Source: JBOHCT01 sp050699055
GTDB taxonomy: Bacteria; Actinomycetota; Actinomycetes; Streptosporangiales; JBOHCT01
Length of the DNA: 19,092 bases
Assembly (NCBI GenBank): GCA_050699055.1
Contig: JBOHCT010000069.1
Coordinates: 1-19,092 of the forward strand
Direction: 5' to 3'
The position numbers and the translations under genes were made by a program. Numbering within the stretch: the stretch's first letter is position 1; every line of letters starts with the position of its first letter. A model generated the notes under the pieces. That model did no database searches. It saw only the letters and a program-made list of their open reading frames with translations, and was not told the origin of the DNA. Of the stretch, positions 7,186 to 14,326 are shown piece after piece.

Positions 7186-7829
7186 GAGGGCCGCTCCAGA
7201 GTGGAACGCAGGGCCGCTATGCCGCGGAAGGTATGGCTCTTCACGGAGCCCCTGCTGATACCCATGGCCTTCGCGATTTCCGGCTCGGACAGGTCGGCGT
7301 AGTACCGCAGCACCAAAGCCTCGCGCTGACGTGCGGGCAGCCGTCGTAGGGCGCTCATGATGGTGTCGCGTTCGAGCGTGTTCATCACGTGGTGTTCGGC
7401 GCTTGGTTCGTCGGACGGAGCGGCCGGCGGGTGGCGCTCGACGACGGCTCGATGCCGCAGGTGTGAACGGCACCCGTTGACGACGCTGCGCCGCAGGTAG
7501 GCGGCGGCTTTCGTAGGGTCGCGGAGCCGCTTCCACGACCCGTGCATCGCGACGAACGCGTCCTGCACGACCTCCTCCGCTGCTGTGACATCCCGAACGA
7601 GCAGGGTGGCGAGACGCACCAGAGGACGGTAATGGCTGTCGTACAGCGCGATGAGGACCTCGTCGGCGCTCCGCGTGCGCGGCGCGGCGGTACCAGCGGT
7701 GTCGGGCGCAGTCACTTCGTCGGACCTCGTCACCCCGTCCGACCCGGCCACTTCGTCGTACTGTGCGACCATCGTCTCGGCCACGTCCGTATGACGCCTG
7801 AGGCGTCGCGGTGGTTTACCGAAGACCAT
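7182..7829 (-). CDS. ECF-family RNA polymerase sigma factor
   Basis: A 215-residue ECF sigma. Region 2 is at about 57-125 (ALYDSHYRPLVRLATLLVRD, then AAEEVVQDAFVAMHGSW), for core binding and -10 recognition. Region 4 is at about 158-208 (LPARQREALVLRYYADLSEPEIAKAMGISRGSVKSH), a helix-turn-helix for the -35. The first ~54 residues are a variable, acidic/Thr-rich extension with an imperfect repeat (plus-strand CACTTCGTCG near 7713 and 7749). The start is therefore uncertain: ATG 7829 gives the full frame, ATG 7772 is an alternative, and neither has a clear Shine-Dalgarno. It is translationally coupled (ATGA) to a single-span membrane protein that is its likely regulator. I cannot see a matching autoregulatory promoter in 7830-7997. 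Confidence 0.88.
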   Translation of the reverse strand: MVFGKPPRRLRRHTDVAETMVAQYDEVAGSDGVTRSDEVTAPDTAGTAAPRTRSADEVLIALYDSHYRPLVRLATLLVRDVTAAEEVVQDAFVAMHGSWKRLRDPTKAAAYLRRSVVNGCRSHLRHRAVVERHPPAAPSDEPSAEHHVMNTLERDTIMSALRRLPARQREALVLRYYADLSEPEIAKAMGISRGSVKSHTFRGIAALRSTLERPS

Positions 7830-7985
7830 GAGCGTCGATGAGCGGTGCGGCGCGGCCGTCGGTCGCCGGCCCTTCGGCAGGGCCGCAGACAGGAAGGCCG
7901 TGGAGACTCATCGCACTCCTTCGTCGCGTCATGTGCGCTTCCCGCCTTCGTGCCCCGTAGCATCGCTTGCGCACGCTCGACGTGG

Positions 7986-7992
7986 AAGGAGG
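7986..7992 (+). promoter_or_regulatory. ribosome binding site of the HIT gene
   Basis: AAGGAGG lies 5 bases before GTG 7998. It selects this start over the open frame that extends back to 7845. Confidence 0.8.
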
Positions 7993-7997
7993 CGACA

Positions 7998-8354
7998 GTG
8001 CCCGAAACGCAGGCCGACTGCCTGTTCTGCAAGATCGTCACCGGCGAGGTACCGGCCACCATCGTACGTGAGTCGGATCACACTGTTGCGTTCCGTGACA
8101 TCAACCCCCAGGCGCCCACGCACGTGCTTGTCATACCCAAGGACCACCACGAGAGTGCCGCCGTACTGGCGGCTCACGACGAGCGGCTGCTGGGGGAGGT
8201 CTTGAGAGAGGCCCACCAGGTCGCTGTCGACGAGGGTGTGGTCGACCGCGGCTACCGCGTCGTCTTCAACACCGGTCCCGGCGCGGGCCAGACCGTGTCC
8301 CACGTGCACGCCCACGTTCTCGGTGGCCGGGCGATGAACTGGCCGCCGGGCTGA
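7998..8354 (+). CDS. HIT family (HINT-like) nucleotide-binding protein
   Basis: A 118-residue histidine-triad protein. It opens with CLFCKIVTGEVPA, which carries the two Cys of the zinc site common in bacterial HINT proteins. It has the FRDINPQAPTHVLVIPK strand and ends with NTGPGAGQTVSHVHAHVLGG, where HVHAH is the catalytic histidine triad. HINT enzymes hydrolyse nucleoside phosphoramidates such as adenylated lysine; the physiological role in this neighbourhood is not established. The start is set by a strong Shine-Dalgarno. It is the first gene of the plus-strand run leading to phoH and is divergent from the sigma gene across a 168-base gap. Confidence 0.93.
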   Translation: MPETQADCLFCKIVTGEVPATIVRESDHTVAFRDINPQAPTHVLVIPKDHHESAAVLAAHDERLLGEVLREAHQVAVDEGVVDRGYRVVFNTGPGAGQTVSHVHAHVLGGRAMNWPPG

Positions 8355-8356
8355 CT

Positions 8357-8378
8357 CCGCGGCCATGTAAGACCGCGG
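8357..8378 (+). terminator. weak hairpin after the HIT gene
   Basis: CCGCGG (8357-8362) and CCGCGG (8373-8378) can pair across a 10-base loop directly after the HIT stop. Each arm is itself palindromic and no T-run follows, so this is only a possible pause or termination site. Confidence 0.22.
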
Positions 8379-8520
8379 GCTGTTTGCAGGGTGGCGCTGG
8401 CGACCGTGGTGGATAGCATGGACATGTTCCGAGAGCATGTTCGACTGCTGTTGTGGCTGCCGTCCATGCGCGATAGTCGCCAACGGAGGGTGGGCGCGAA
8501 AAGGCCGTAAGGCCGGGCTC

Positions 8521-9564
8521 ATGGCCAACCCAACTGTCGAGACGTCCGAGTCGCAGGTCAAGATCATTGTGCCGGGGGACCAGTCGATGGTGAGTCTCCT
8601 CGGTTCCCAGGACGAGCTGCTCCACGTGGTGGAGCGCGCTTTCGCCAGCGATATCCACGTCCGCGGGAACGAGATCACCGTCACGGGCGTCCCAGGGGAC
8701 AACGCGCTCATAGCGCGTCTCTTCGAGGAACTCATCGAGCTGCTCAGGAGCGGGACCCATCTGACGCCGGAGGCCGTCGAGCGCAGCCTGTCGATGTTGC
8801 GCAGCGAGGAGGGCCAACCCGCGGAGGTCCTGACCCTGGACATCCTGTCTGCCCGCGGCCGTACGATCCGTCCCAAGACTCTCGGTCAGAAGCATTATGT
8901 CGACGCGATCGACAAGCACACGATCGTTTTCTCGATCGGGCCGGCCGGGACAGGAAAGACCTATCTGGCGATGGCGAAGGCCGTGCGGGCGCTCCATGCC
9001 AAGGAGGTCAACCGCATCATCCTGACCCGTCCGGCGGTCGAGGCCGGTGAGCGGCTCGGGTATCTGCCTGGCGGCCTGTACGAGAAGATCGATCCGTACC
9101 TTCGGCCGCTGTACGACGCCCTGCACGACATGCTGGACCCCGAGTCGATCCCGCGGCTGATCGGGGCAGGGACGATCGAGGTCGCCCCGCTCGCCTATAT
9201 GCGAGGGCGCACGCTGAACGACGCATTCATCATCCTTGACGAGGCGCAGAACACCTCGCCAGAGCAGATGAAGATGTTCCTCACCCGCTTCGGGTTCGGC
9301 TCGAAGGTCGTCGTCACGGGCGACATCACCCAGATCGACCTGCCCGCGGGCACGGACAGCGGGCTCAAGGTCGTCCGTGAGATCCTCGAGGGCATCGACG
9401 ACGTGCAGTTCGTCGAGCTCGGCAGCCGCGACGTCGTACGGCATCGGCTGGTCAGTGAGATCGTCGATGCGTACGCCCGGTACGACGCGGCGCGGGAGGC
9501 GCGGCGCGGGGTCGGCGGCGAAAGCGGGCACCCGCGGCGCGGGCGCCGACGGGACACGCGATGA
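8521..9564 (+). CDS. phoH: PhoH-family ATPase
   Basis: A 347-residue cytoplasmic P-loop ATPase. A KH-like N-terminal region (about 10-75) precedes the ATPase core. The Walker A motif is GPAGTGKT (140-147) and Walker B with neighbours is FIILDEAQN (236-244). RPAVEAGERLGYLPG (171-184) and VTGDITQIDLP (265-275) are conserved helicase-like motifs of PhoH/PhoL. Its constant linkage to ybeY suggests a role in RNA or ribosome metabolism; no specific reaction is firmly assigned. The ATG at 8521 fits the family start (AAGG at 8509-8512 as a weak ribosome binding site); the frame is open back to 8437. The C-terminal 25 residues are basic and low-complexity. The stop overlaps an ATG (9561) in the ybeY frame. 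Confidence 0.93.
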   Translation: MANPTVETSESQVKIIVPGDQSMVSLLGSQDELLHVVERAFASDIHVRGNEITVTGVPGDNALIARLFEELIELLRSGTHLTPEAVERSLSMLRSEEGQPAEVLTLDILSARGRTIRPKTLGQKHYVDAIDKHTIVFSIGPAGTGKTYLAMAKAVRALHAKEVNRIILTRPAVEAGERLGYLPGGLYEKIDPYLRPLYDALHDMLDPESIPRLIGAGTIEVAPLAYMRGRTLNDAFIILDEAQNTSPEQMKMFLTRFGFGSKVVVTGDITQIDLPAGTDSGLKVVREILEGIDDVQFVELGSRDVVRHRLVSEIVDAYARYDAAREARRGVGGESGHPRRGRRRDTR

Positions 9565-9683
9565 CCACGGATCGCCGAGACGCCGAGGGCGCCGAAGTGG
9601 ACGGTACGCCCGGGCGGGGCGACCGCGGATCTCCGGGCGCACGCGGTGACGGGTCGCTGTCGTCGTGGGGCACAGCGAACGAG

Positions 9684-9690
9684 AGGGGAG
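9684..9690 (+). promoter_or_regulatory. ribosome binding site supporting the inner ybeY start
   Basis: AGGGGAG lies 8 bases before GTG 9699. It is the only Shine-Dalgarno-like sequence near the point where YbeY family similarity begins, and it favours this start over ATG 9561. Confidence 0.65.
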
Positions 9691-9698
9691 CGCGACCG

Positions 9699-10181
9699 GT
9701 GAGCATCGATGTGGCGAATGAGTCGGGGGCCGAGGTCGACGAACCGGCGCTCGTCGCGCTGACCCGCCATGTCCTCGATCACATGTGTGTCCACCCCCTC
9801 GCCGAACTGTCGATTCTTCTGGTCGACACCGAGGCCATGGGGCGGCTGCACATGGAGTGGATGGACGAGCCCGAGCCGACCGACGTGCTCGCCTTCCCGA
9901 TGGACGAGCTGCGGCCCGCCCGTGACGAGGAGTCGCAGCCCGAACCCGGCCTCCTCGGGGACGTCGTGCTGTGCCCGCAGGTCGCCGAGGAGCAGGCGGT
10001 AGCGGCCGGGCACACCGCGGGGGAGGAGCTCCACCTGCTGTGCATTCACGGGATCCTGCACCTACTCGGGTACGACCACGCCGAGCCCGACGAAGAACGG
10101 GACATGTTCGATGTGCAGGCGAGCCTCCAGAAGTCGTGGCGTGACGTTCGTCGGCAGGCGACGCGAGGGATACCCCGATGA
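9699..10181 (+). CDS. ybeY: YbeY, rRNA maturation endoribonuclease
   Basis: A 160-residue single-domain metal-dependent endoribonuclease for 16S rRNA 3'-end maturation and 70S quality control. The zinc-binding signature HGILHLLGYDH is near the C-terminus, and LHMEWMDEPEPTDVLAFPMDE is the usual substrate-side segment. The GTG at 9699 (SIDVANESG) has a good ribosome binding site and gives the standard family length. The frame is open back to ATG 9561, which overlaps the phoH stop as ATGA and would add 46 residues rich in Arg, Gly and Asp that look non-conserved. The 3' end overlaps the CNNM/CorC start (ATGA), so translation is coupled. Confidence 0.92.
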   Translation: MSIDVANESGAEVDEPALVALTRHVLDHMCVHPLAELSILLVDTEAMGRLHMEWMDEPEPTDVLAFPMDELRPARDEESQPEPGLLGDVVLCPQVAEEQAVAAGHTAGEELHLLCIHGILHLLGYDHAEPDEERDMFDVQASLQKSWRDVRRQATRGIPR

Positions 10182-11506
10182 CCGGTACGGAGGGGTGGCT
10201 CATCGTCGGGGTCGTGCTGCTCGGTCTGGTAGCGAGCGCGTTCGCCGGCGCCGAGGCGGCCATCTCGCGCGTGTCCCGCGTACGTGTCGAGGACCTCACA
10301 CACGATGGGCGGCGCGGAGCCGACCGGCTGGCCCATGTGCTCGCCGACCCGGCCCGCTACCTCAACCTCGTCCTGCTCCTGCGCATCGTGTGCGAGTTGG
10401 CCGCGACCGTGCTGGTCACCGTGCTCTTCATCAACTGGCTTGGCGAGGGATGGGCCGCGGTCGCCGCCGCCGTCGGCCTGATGGTCGTGGTGAGCTACGT
10501 CGCGGTCGGGGTTTCGCCACGTGCGCTCGGCCGCCGGCACGCCGAGCGGGTCGCGCTGTCCACCGCGGGTGCCGTCTACCACCTCGCCCGGGTTCTGGGA
10601 CCGCTCGCGCAGCTGCTCGTCCTGCTCGGCAACGTGCTCACGCCCGGCGTCGGCTTCCGTGACCAGCCGTTCACCACAGAAGCCGAGCTTCGCGACCTCG
10701 TCGACCTGGCCGAGGAGCGCCAGGTGATCCAGGCGGGCGAGCGACAGATGATCCACTCCGTGTTCGACCTGTCCGACACGATCGTCCGCGAGGTCATGGT
10801 GCCGCGTACGGACATCGTGTTCATGGAGCGCGACAAGACGCTCGGCCAGGCGCTCTCCCTCGGGCTGCGCAGCGGCTTCAGCCGCATACCCGTGGTCGGC
10901 CGCAGCGAGGACGACGTCGTGGGCATCGCGTACCTGAAGGACGTCATTCGGCGCATCCACGAGTACCGCGATGGCGAGTCCGTCGAGACTGTCGAGTCCG
11001 TGATGCGTCCAGCCCCCTTCGTCCCTGACAGCAAGCCGGTCGACGGCCTGCTCCGTGAGATGCAGGCGCGGCAGATCCATCTCGCGATCGTCGTCGACGA
11101 GTACGGCGGTACGGCCGGGCTCGTCACGATCGAGGACATCCTCGAAACGATCGTCGGGGAGATCGCCGATGAGCACGATCGCGAGTCCCCCCGGGTGGAG
11201 CACCTTCCGGATGGGTCCGTGCGGGTCACCGCCCGGCTCTCCGTACAGGATCTCGGAGAGATCTTCGGGGTCGACATCTACGCCGACGACGTGGAGACGG
11301 TGGGCGGCCTGCTCGCGCAAGCCCTCGGTCGCGTGCCGATCGCGGGTTCCGAGGCAGAGGTCGCGGGGCTGACCCTCTCCGCGGAGAACCTGGCCGGGCG
11401 GCGCAACCGGATCGGAACCGTGCTGGTGCGCCGTGTGAAAACAGCCTCGGTGGCTCCCGAGTACGAGGAAGAGGCGGAACCACTCGATGCCCGAGCTCGA
11501 TCCTGA
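10178..11506 (+). CDS. CNNM/CorC-type transmembrane protein with CBS pair (hemolysin C family)
   Basis: A 442-residue integral membrane protein. The N-terminal CNNM (DUF21) domain, about 1-180, has three to four membrane spans (GWLIVGVVLLGLVASAFAGAEAA; LNLVLLLRIVCELAATVLV; AAVAAAVGLMVVVSYVAVGV). Next comes EERQVIQAGERQMIHSVFDLSDTIVREVMVPRTDI, the linker into a CBS pair (about 200-325, with VVDEYGGTAGLVTIEDILETIVGEI). The C-terminal CorC_HlyC domain lies at about 335-425. Characterised CNNM/CorC proteins move Mg2+/Co2+ and bind ATP-Mg at the CBS pair; the older hemolysin name is not supported as a toxin. The start overlaps ybeY (ATGA), and the end overlaps the next gene by 20 bases. Confidence 0.92.
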   Translation: MTGTEGWLIVGVVLLGLVASAFAGAEAAISRVSRVRVEDLTHDGRRGADRLAHVLADPARYLNLVLLLRIVCELAATVLVTVLFINWLGEGWAAVAAAVGLMVVVSYVAVGVSPRALGRRHAERVALSTAGAVYHLARVLGPLAQLLVLLGNVLTPGVGFRDQPFTTEAELRDLVDLAEERQVIQAGERQMIHSVFDLSDTIVREVMVPRTDIVFMERDKTLGQALSLGLRSGFSRIPVVGRSEDDVVGIAYLKDVIRRIHEYRDGESVETVESVMRPAPFVPDSKPVDGLLREMQARQIHLAIVVDEYGGTAGLVTIEDILETIVGEIADEHDRESPRVEHLPDGSVRVTARLSVQDLGEIFGVDIYADDVETVGGLLAQALGRVPIAGSEAEVAGLTLSAENLAGRRNRIGTVLVRRVKTASVAPEYEEEAEPLDARARS

Positions 11507-11825
11507 GGACGAGAAGCTCGTCACTCTCGCCCGCGCTGCCCGCGCGCGGGTCGGTGCCGCGCAGGGAGGGGCGGTCCGGGACAGGACGGGGCGTACGTAC
11601 GTCGCCGTCGACGTAGCCCTGCCGACCGTCGCGCTGTCCGCGCTGCAGCTCGCCGTCGCCATGGCCGTCGCGAGCGGGGCAGAGGTGCTGGAGGCGGCTG
11701 CGGTGGTCACCGAGGGCGGAGGGCCGGGCGACGACGACCTCGCGGCGCTCCGGTTCTTCGGTCCCTCCGCCCCCCTTATCGTCGCTGGCGGTGACGGCGC
11801 CGTGCGTGCGACCCTCGATGCTTAG
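11487..11825 (+). CDS. cytidine deaminase-like protein, catalytic residues absent
   Basis: A 112-residue protein with the overall pattern of the cytidine-deaminase fold: ELDPEDEKLVTLARAARARVG at the N-terminus, then GGAVRDRTGRTYVAVDV, then ALSALQLAVAMAVASGA. Where active enzymes have CAE (zinc ligand and proton-shuttling Glu) this protein reads SAL (51-53), and the PCxxC zinc motif is missing altogether. It cannot be an active zinc deaminase as written. Actinobacteria commonly have a gene of this kind just before era that databases name cytidine deaminase. The start overlaps the CNNM/CorC 3' end by 20 bases; GAAGAGGCGG upstream can serve as ribosome binding site. It is probably co-translated with its neighbours; role unknown. 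Confidence 0.78.
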   Translation: MPELDPEDEKLVTLARAARARVGAAQGGAVRDRTGRTYVAVDVALPTVALSALQLAVAMAVASGAEVLEAAAVVTEGGGPGDDDLAALRFFGPSAPLIVAGGDGAVRATLDA

Positions 11826-11855
11826 CGTGTCGCGGTTGCGGCACAATCAGTCACC

Positions 11856-12794
11856 GTGACGACTTCACGGGCCCGCGACGGTGAGAACGACGAAGCTGCC
11901 TCGGCGGGTTTCCGTGCCGGCTTCGCCTGCTTTGTCGGACGGCCGAACGTCGGCAAGTCGACGCTCACCAACGCTCTCGTCGGTACGAAGATCGCTATCA
12001 CCAGCGCGCGGCCGCAAACCACGCGCCGTGTCGTACGCGGCATTGTGCACCGCCCCGACGCCCAGCTCGTGGTGGTCGACACTCCGGGCCTGCACAGGCC
12101 GCGCACACTGCTGGGCGAGCGTCTGGACGACCTTGTGCGGCAGACGCTCGTCGAGGTGGACGTGATCGGGTTCCTTGTCCCCGCCAACGAACGACTCGGA
12201 CCCGGTGACCGGTTCATCGCGGCGGAACTCGCGCGGGTGATGGGGCGCACACCGGTGGTCGCGATCGTGACAAAGACCGACCTCGTGCCGAGGGCGCGCG
12301 TAGCCGAGCAGCTGACGGCGCTCGACGCCCTCGCCGCTTGGGCCGAGATCGTCCCCCTCTCGGCGGTCGAAGGGTTTCAGGTCGATGTCCTCACCGACCT
12401 CCTCGCCGCCCGGCTGCCTGAGGGCCCCGCCCTGTACCCGGAAGGGGAGCTGACCGACGAGCCGGAGGCGGTCATGGTGGCCGAGCTCGTCCGCGAGGCC
12501 GCCCTCGAGGGTGTGCGCGACGAGCTGCCCCACTCGATCGCCGTGCAGGTCGAGGAGATGATCCCGCACGAGGACCGCGGCATCGTCGACGTCCATGTCG
12601 TCCTCTACGTCGAGCGGTCGAGCCAGAAGGCCATCGTGATCGGGGCGCGCGGGTCTCGTCTGAAGGACGTGGGCACCCGTGCGCGGCACCAGATCGAGGC
12701 GCTGCTCGGCTCCCGCGTGTACCTGGATCTGCACGTCAAGGTCGCGAAGGACTGGCAGCGTGATCCGAAGCAGCTACGTCGGCTCGGCTTCTAA
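11856..12794 (+). CDS. era: Era, ribosome-assembly GTPase
   Basis: A 312-residue GTPase needed for 30S maturation; it binds the 3' end of 16S rRNA. The GTPase motifs are G1 GRPNVGKS (28-35), G2 around TTRR (55-58), G3 DTPG (75-78), G4 TKTD (139-142) and G5 SA (169-170). The C-terminal KH domain has VIGARGSRLKDVG (261-273) and the family ending WQRDPKQLRRLGF. The GTG at 11856 lacks a Shine-Dalgarno; CACAAT (11842-11847) is placed like a -10 for a leaderless transcript, but no -35 is seen, so that is weak. It is the last plus-strand gene before the minus-strand protease. Confidence 0.96.
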   Translation: MTTSRARDGENDEAASAGFRAGFACFVGRPNVGKSTLTNALVGTKIAITSARPQTTRRVVRGIVHRPDAQLVVVDTPGLHRPRTLLGERLDDLVRQTLVEVDVIGFLVPANERLGPGDRFIAAELARVMGRTPVVAIVTKTDLVPRARVAEQLTALDALAAWAEIVPLSAVEGFQVDVLTDLLAARLPEGPALYPEGELTDEPEAVMVAELVREAALEGVRDELPHSIAVQVEEMIPHEDRGIVDVHVVLYVERSSQKAIVIGARGSRLKDVGTRARHQIEALLGSRVYLDLHVKVAKDWQRDPKQLRRLGF

Positions 12795-12888
12795 GCAACC
12801 TCATCCGGTTCACAGATTCGGTTCAATGGTCGGGGCCGGCAGTATCCCGCGCCTTCCCACCACAGACGAGGACCTTAAGAACGGCAGC

Positions 12889-14199
12889 TCAGCTGGTGCC
12901 CTCGGTGAGGACGCGGTCGATGAGCCGCCGGATCGGCCCAGTGAGCTCGGCCTCGCCTACGCTGACGTGGGTGTCGCCGATATCGATCCGGTAGACGAAC
13001 CGGTCGGGAGCGGGGACATGCGGCCGTACGTGATCGAGGTCGGCGTCCCGGATCAGCCGCGTCCACTCCTCGGCGTCGGCGCGGTCGCCCACGTCGATCT
13101 CGGCGCGGACCACGATTCCGGTGATCCCCCCGCTGCGGGTGACCGAGACGGTGGCACCAGACCCGCCTCCGCGGCCGTCCGTGACCTCGACCTGGGTCCA
13201 CGCGTCGCGGAGGGCCCGGACCTCGGCACCGGAGGCGCCGAACAGCTCGCCCGCCACCTGGATCGTGAGGTTCGCGAAGGTCGCGAAGTCGGCGCTCGGC
13301 GTGAGCCGGGAGTCGAGCAGTGCGCGGTACCAGACGAGGCCCGCACGCTCCCACGCGTTCCCGCCGAGCGCCGTGGCTGCGAGGTAGAAGGCATGGCTCG
13401 GAATCCCCGAGTTGATGTGGACGCCGCCGTTGTCCTCGGCGGTCCGTACGTAGCCCGACATGGTCGACGGTTGGGGGTCCTTACCGATGCGCGGATCGTC
13501 GTAGGCAGTCCCCGGGGCCTTGAGCGAGCGGAGCGCGACCCCCTGGACGTCTGACGTGAACAGTCCCTCGCCGATGAGCCAGTCCGCCCGGTCGGCGGGC
13601 TCTTCGCTGTCATACTGCTTGACCAGCGAGGCGAACACGTCGGAGACCGACTCGTTCAGGGCGCCCGGCTGGTTCTCGTAGGCCAGCTTCGCGGTGTGTT
13701 GCGTGACGCCGTGGGTGAGCTCGTGCGCCGTGACGCCGACCGGGATGGTGAAGCGCCGGAAGACCTTCCCGTCGCCGTCCCCGTAGACCATGCGATGGCC
13801 GTTCCAGAACGCGTTGTCGTACTCCTGGCCGTAGCGCACCGTCGCGTTGAGCGGGGCGCCAGCACCGTCGGTCGAGTCCCGGTCGTAGGCATCAAGGTAG
13901 AAGGTGTACGTCGCGCCGAGCCAGCCGTATGCCTCGTCGACGGCCGCGTCGCCGGTCGATGGGTCGCCCTCGCGGCGCACGACGCTGCCAGGCAGCTGGG
14001 TGGTGTGGTGGGCGGCGGCGACCGTCCGCGAGGGACGCCCTGCCGAGGGCCCCGAGGGGAGACCGGTCGTCGCGGCGGCCCGGCTCTCGCGGTGGCCGCG
14101 ATCGGTCTCGAGGGTGCGCGACGCGCAGTCACCCAGGGTCGGGTCGGGACCGCCCGCGATGCGTTCCAACAGGTACGGGGGAATGAACGAACATCGCAT
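12889..14199 (-). CDS. M4 metallopeptidase, protealysin-type, with C-terminal emfourin-like inhibitor domain
   Basis: A 436-residue thermolysin-family zinc protease. It starts MRCSFIPPYLLERIA, the PPYL-type short propeptide of protealysins, and has no signal peptide, so it is probably made as a cytoplasmic proenzyme. Catalytic residues seen: NAFWNG (129-134), YGDGDG, zinc ligands H159 and H163 in HELTH with catalytic E160, third ligand E183 (NESVSD), Y174, and the transition-state His H261 in GGVHINSGIP. The catalytic domain ends near 340. After a Gly-rich linker (342-348), residues 350-436 (VSVTRSGGITGI, then DRFVYRIDIGDTHVSVGEAEL, then PIRRLIDRVL) resemble emfourin, the protein inhibitor of protealysins, which elsewhere is a separate gene beside the protease. 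The ATG at 14199 is chosen because the propeptide motif follows at once. The gene is divergent from recO. Confidence 0.88.
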   Translation of the reverse strand: MRCSFIPPYLLERIAGGPDPTLGDCASRTLETDRGHRESRAAATTGLPSGPSAGRPSRTVAAAHHTTQLPGSVVRREGDPSTGDAAVDEAYGWLGATYTFYLDAYDRDSTDGAGAPLNATVRYGQEYDNAFWNGHRMVYGDGDGKVFRRFTIPVGVTAHELTHGVTQHTAKLAYENQPGALNESVSDVFASLVKQYDSEEPADRADWLIGEGLFTSDVQGVALRSLKAPGTAYDDPRIGKDPQPSTMSGYVRTAEDNGGVHINSGIPSHAFYLAATALGGNAWERAGLVWYRALLDSRLTPSADFATFANLTIQVAGELFGASGAEVRALRDAWTQVEVTDGRGGGSGATVSVTRSGGITGIVVRAEIDVGDRADAEEWTRLIRDADLDHVRPHVPAPDRFVYRIDIGDTHVSVGEAELTGPIRRLIDRVLTEGTS

Positions 14200-14326
14200 G
14201 ACCCCACGCTCCCACGACTGGTTCCGTCCTCGCTACGGAACGTGACGGTCGACGCGCCCAGTCGCTCCACGACGATCCACCGTCGATGGGCGACAATGGC
14301 GTGGTGAATGGCATGGTGATAGTGCT

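Noticed and set aside
8423..8444. CATGTTC direct repeat (8423-8429, 8436-8442) with a GTTCGA half-site resembling an actinobacterial LexA box before phoH
   Set aside because: The right half matches TCGAAC-N4-GTTCGA, but the left half agrees at only three of six bases, so an SOS box is not supported.
10178..11506. Hemolysin/toxin reading for the CBS-domain membrane protein
   Set aside because: CNNM-CBS-CorC architecture points to Mg2+/Co2+ handling; the hemolysin name is historical for this family.
8266..11710. Very long minus-strand open frames opposite phoH, ybeY and CNNM/CorC
   Set aside because: They mirror genuine plus-strand genes with strong family motifs; long antisense frames are expected at this GC content.
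12806..12825. CGGTTCA direct repeat, 13-base period, in the era/M4 gap
   Set aside because: Only seven bases per copy, no promoter or family operator nearby; likely chance.
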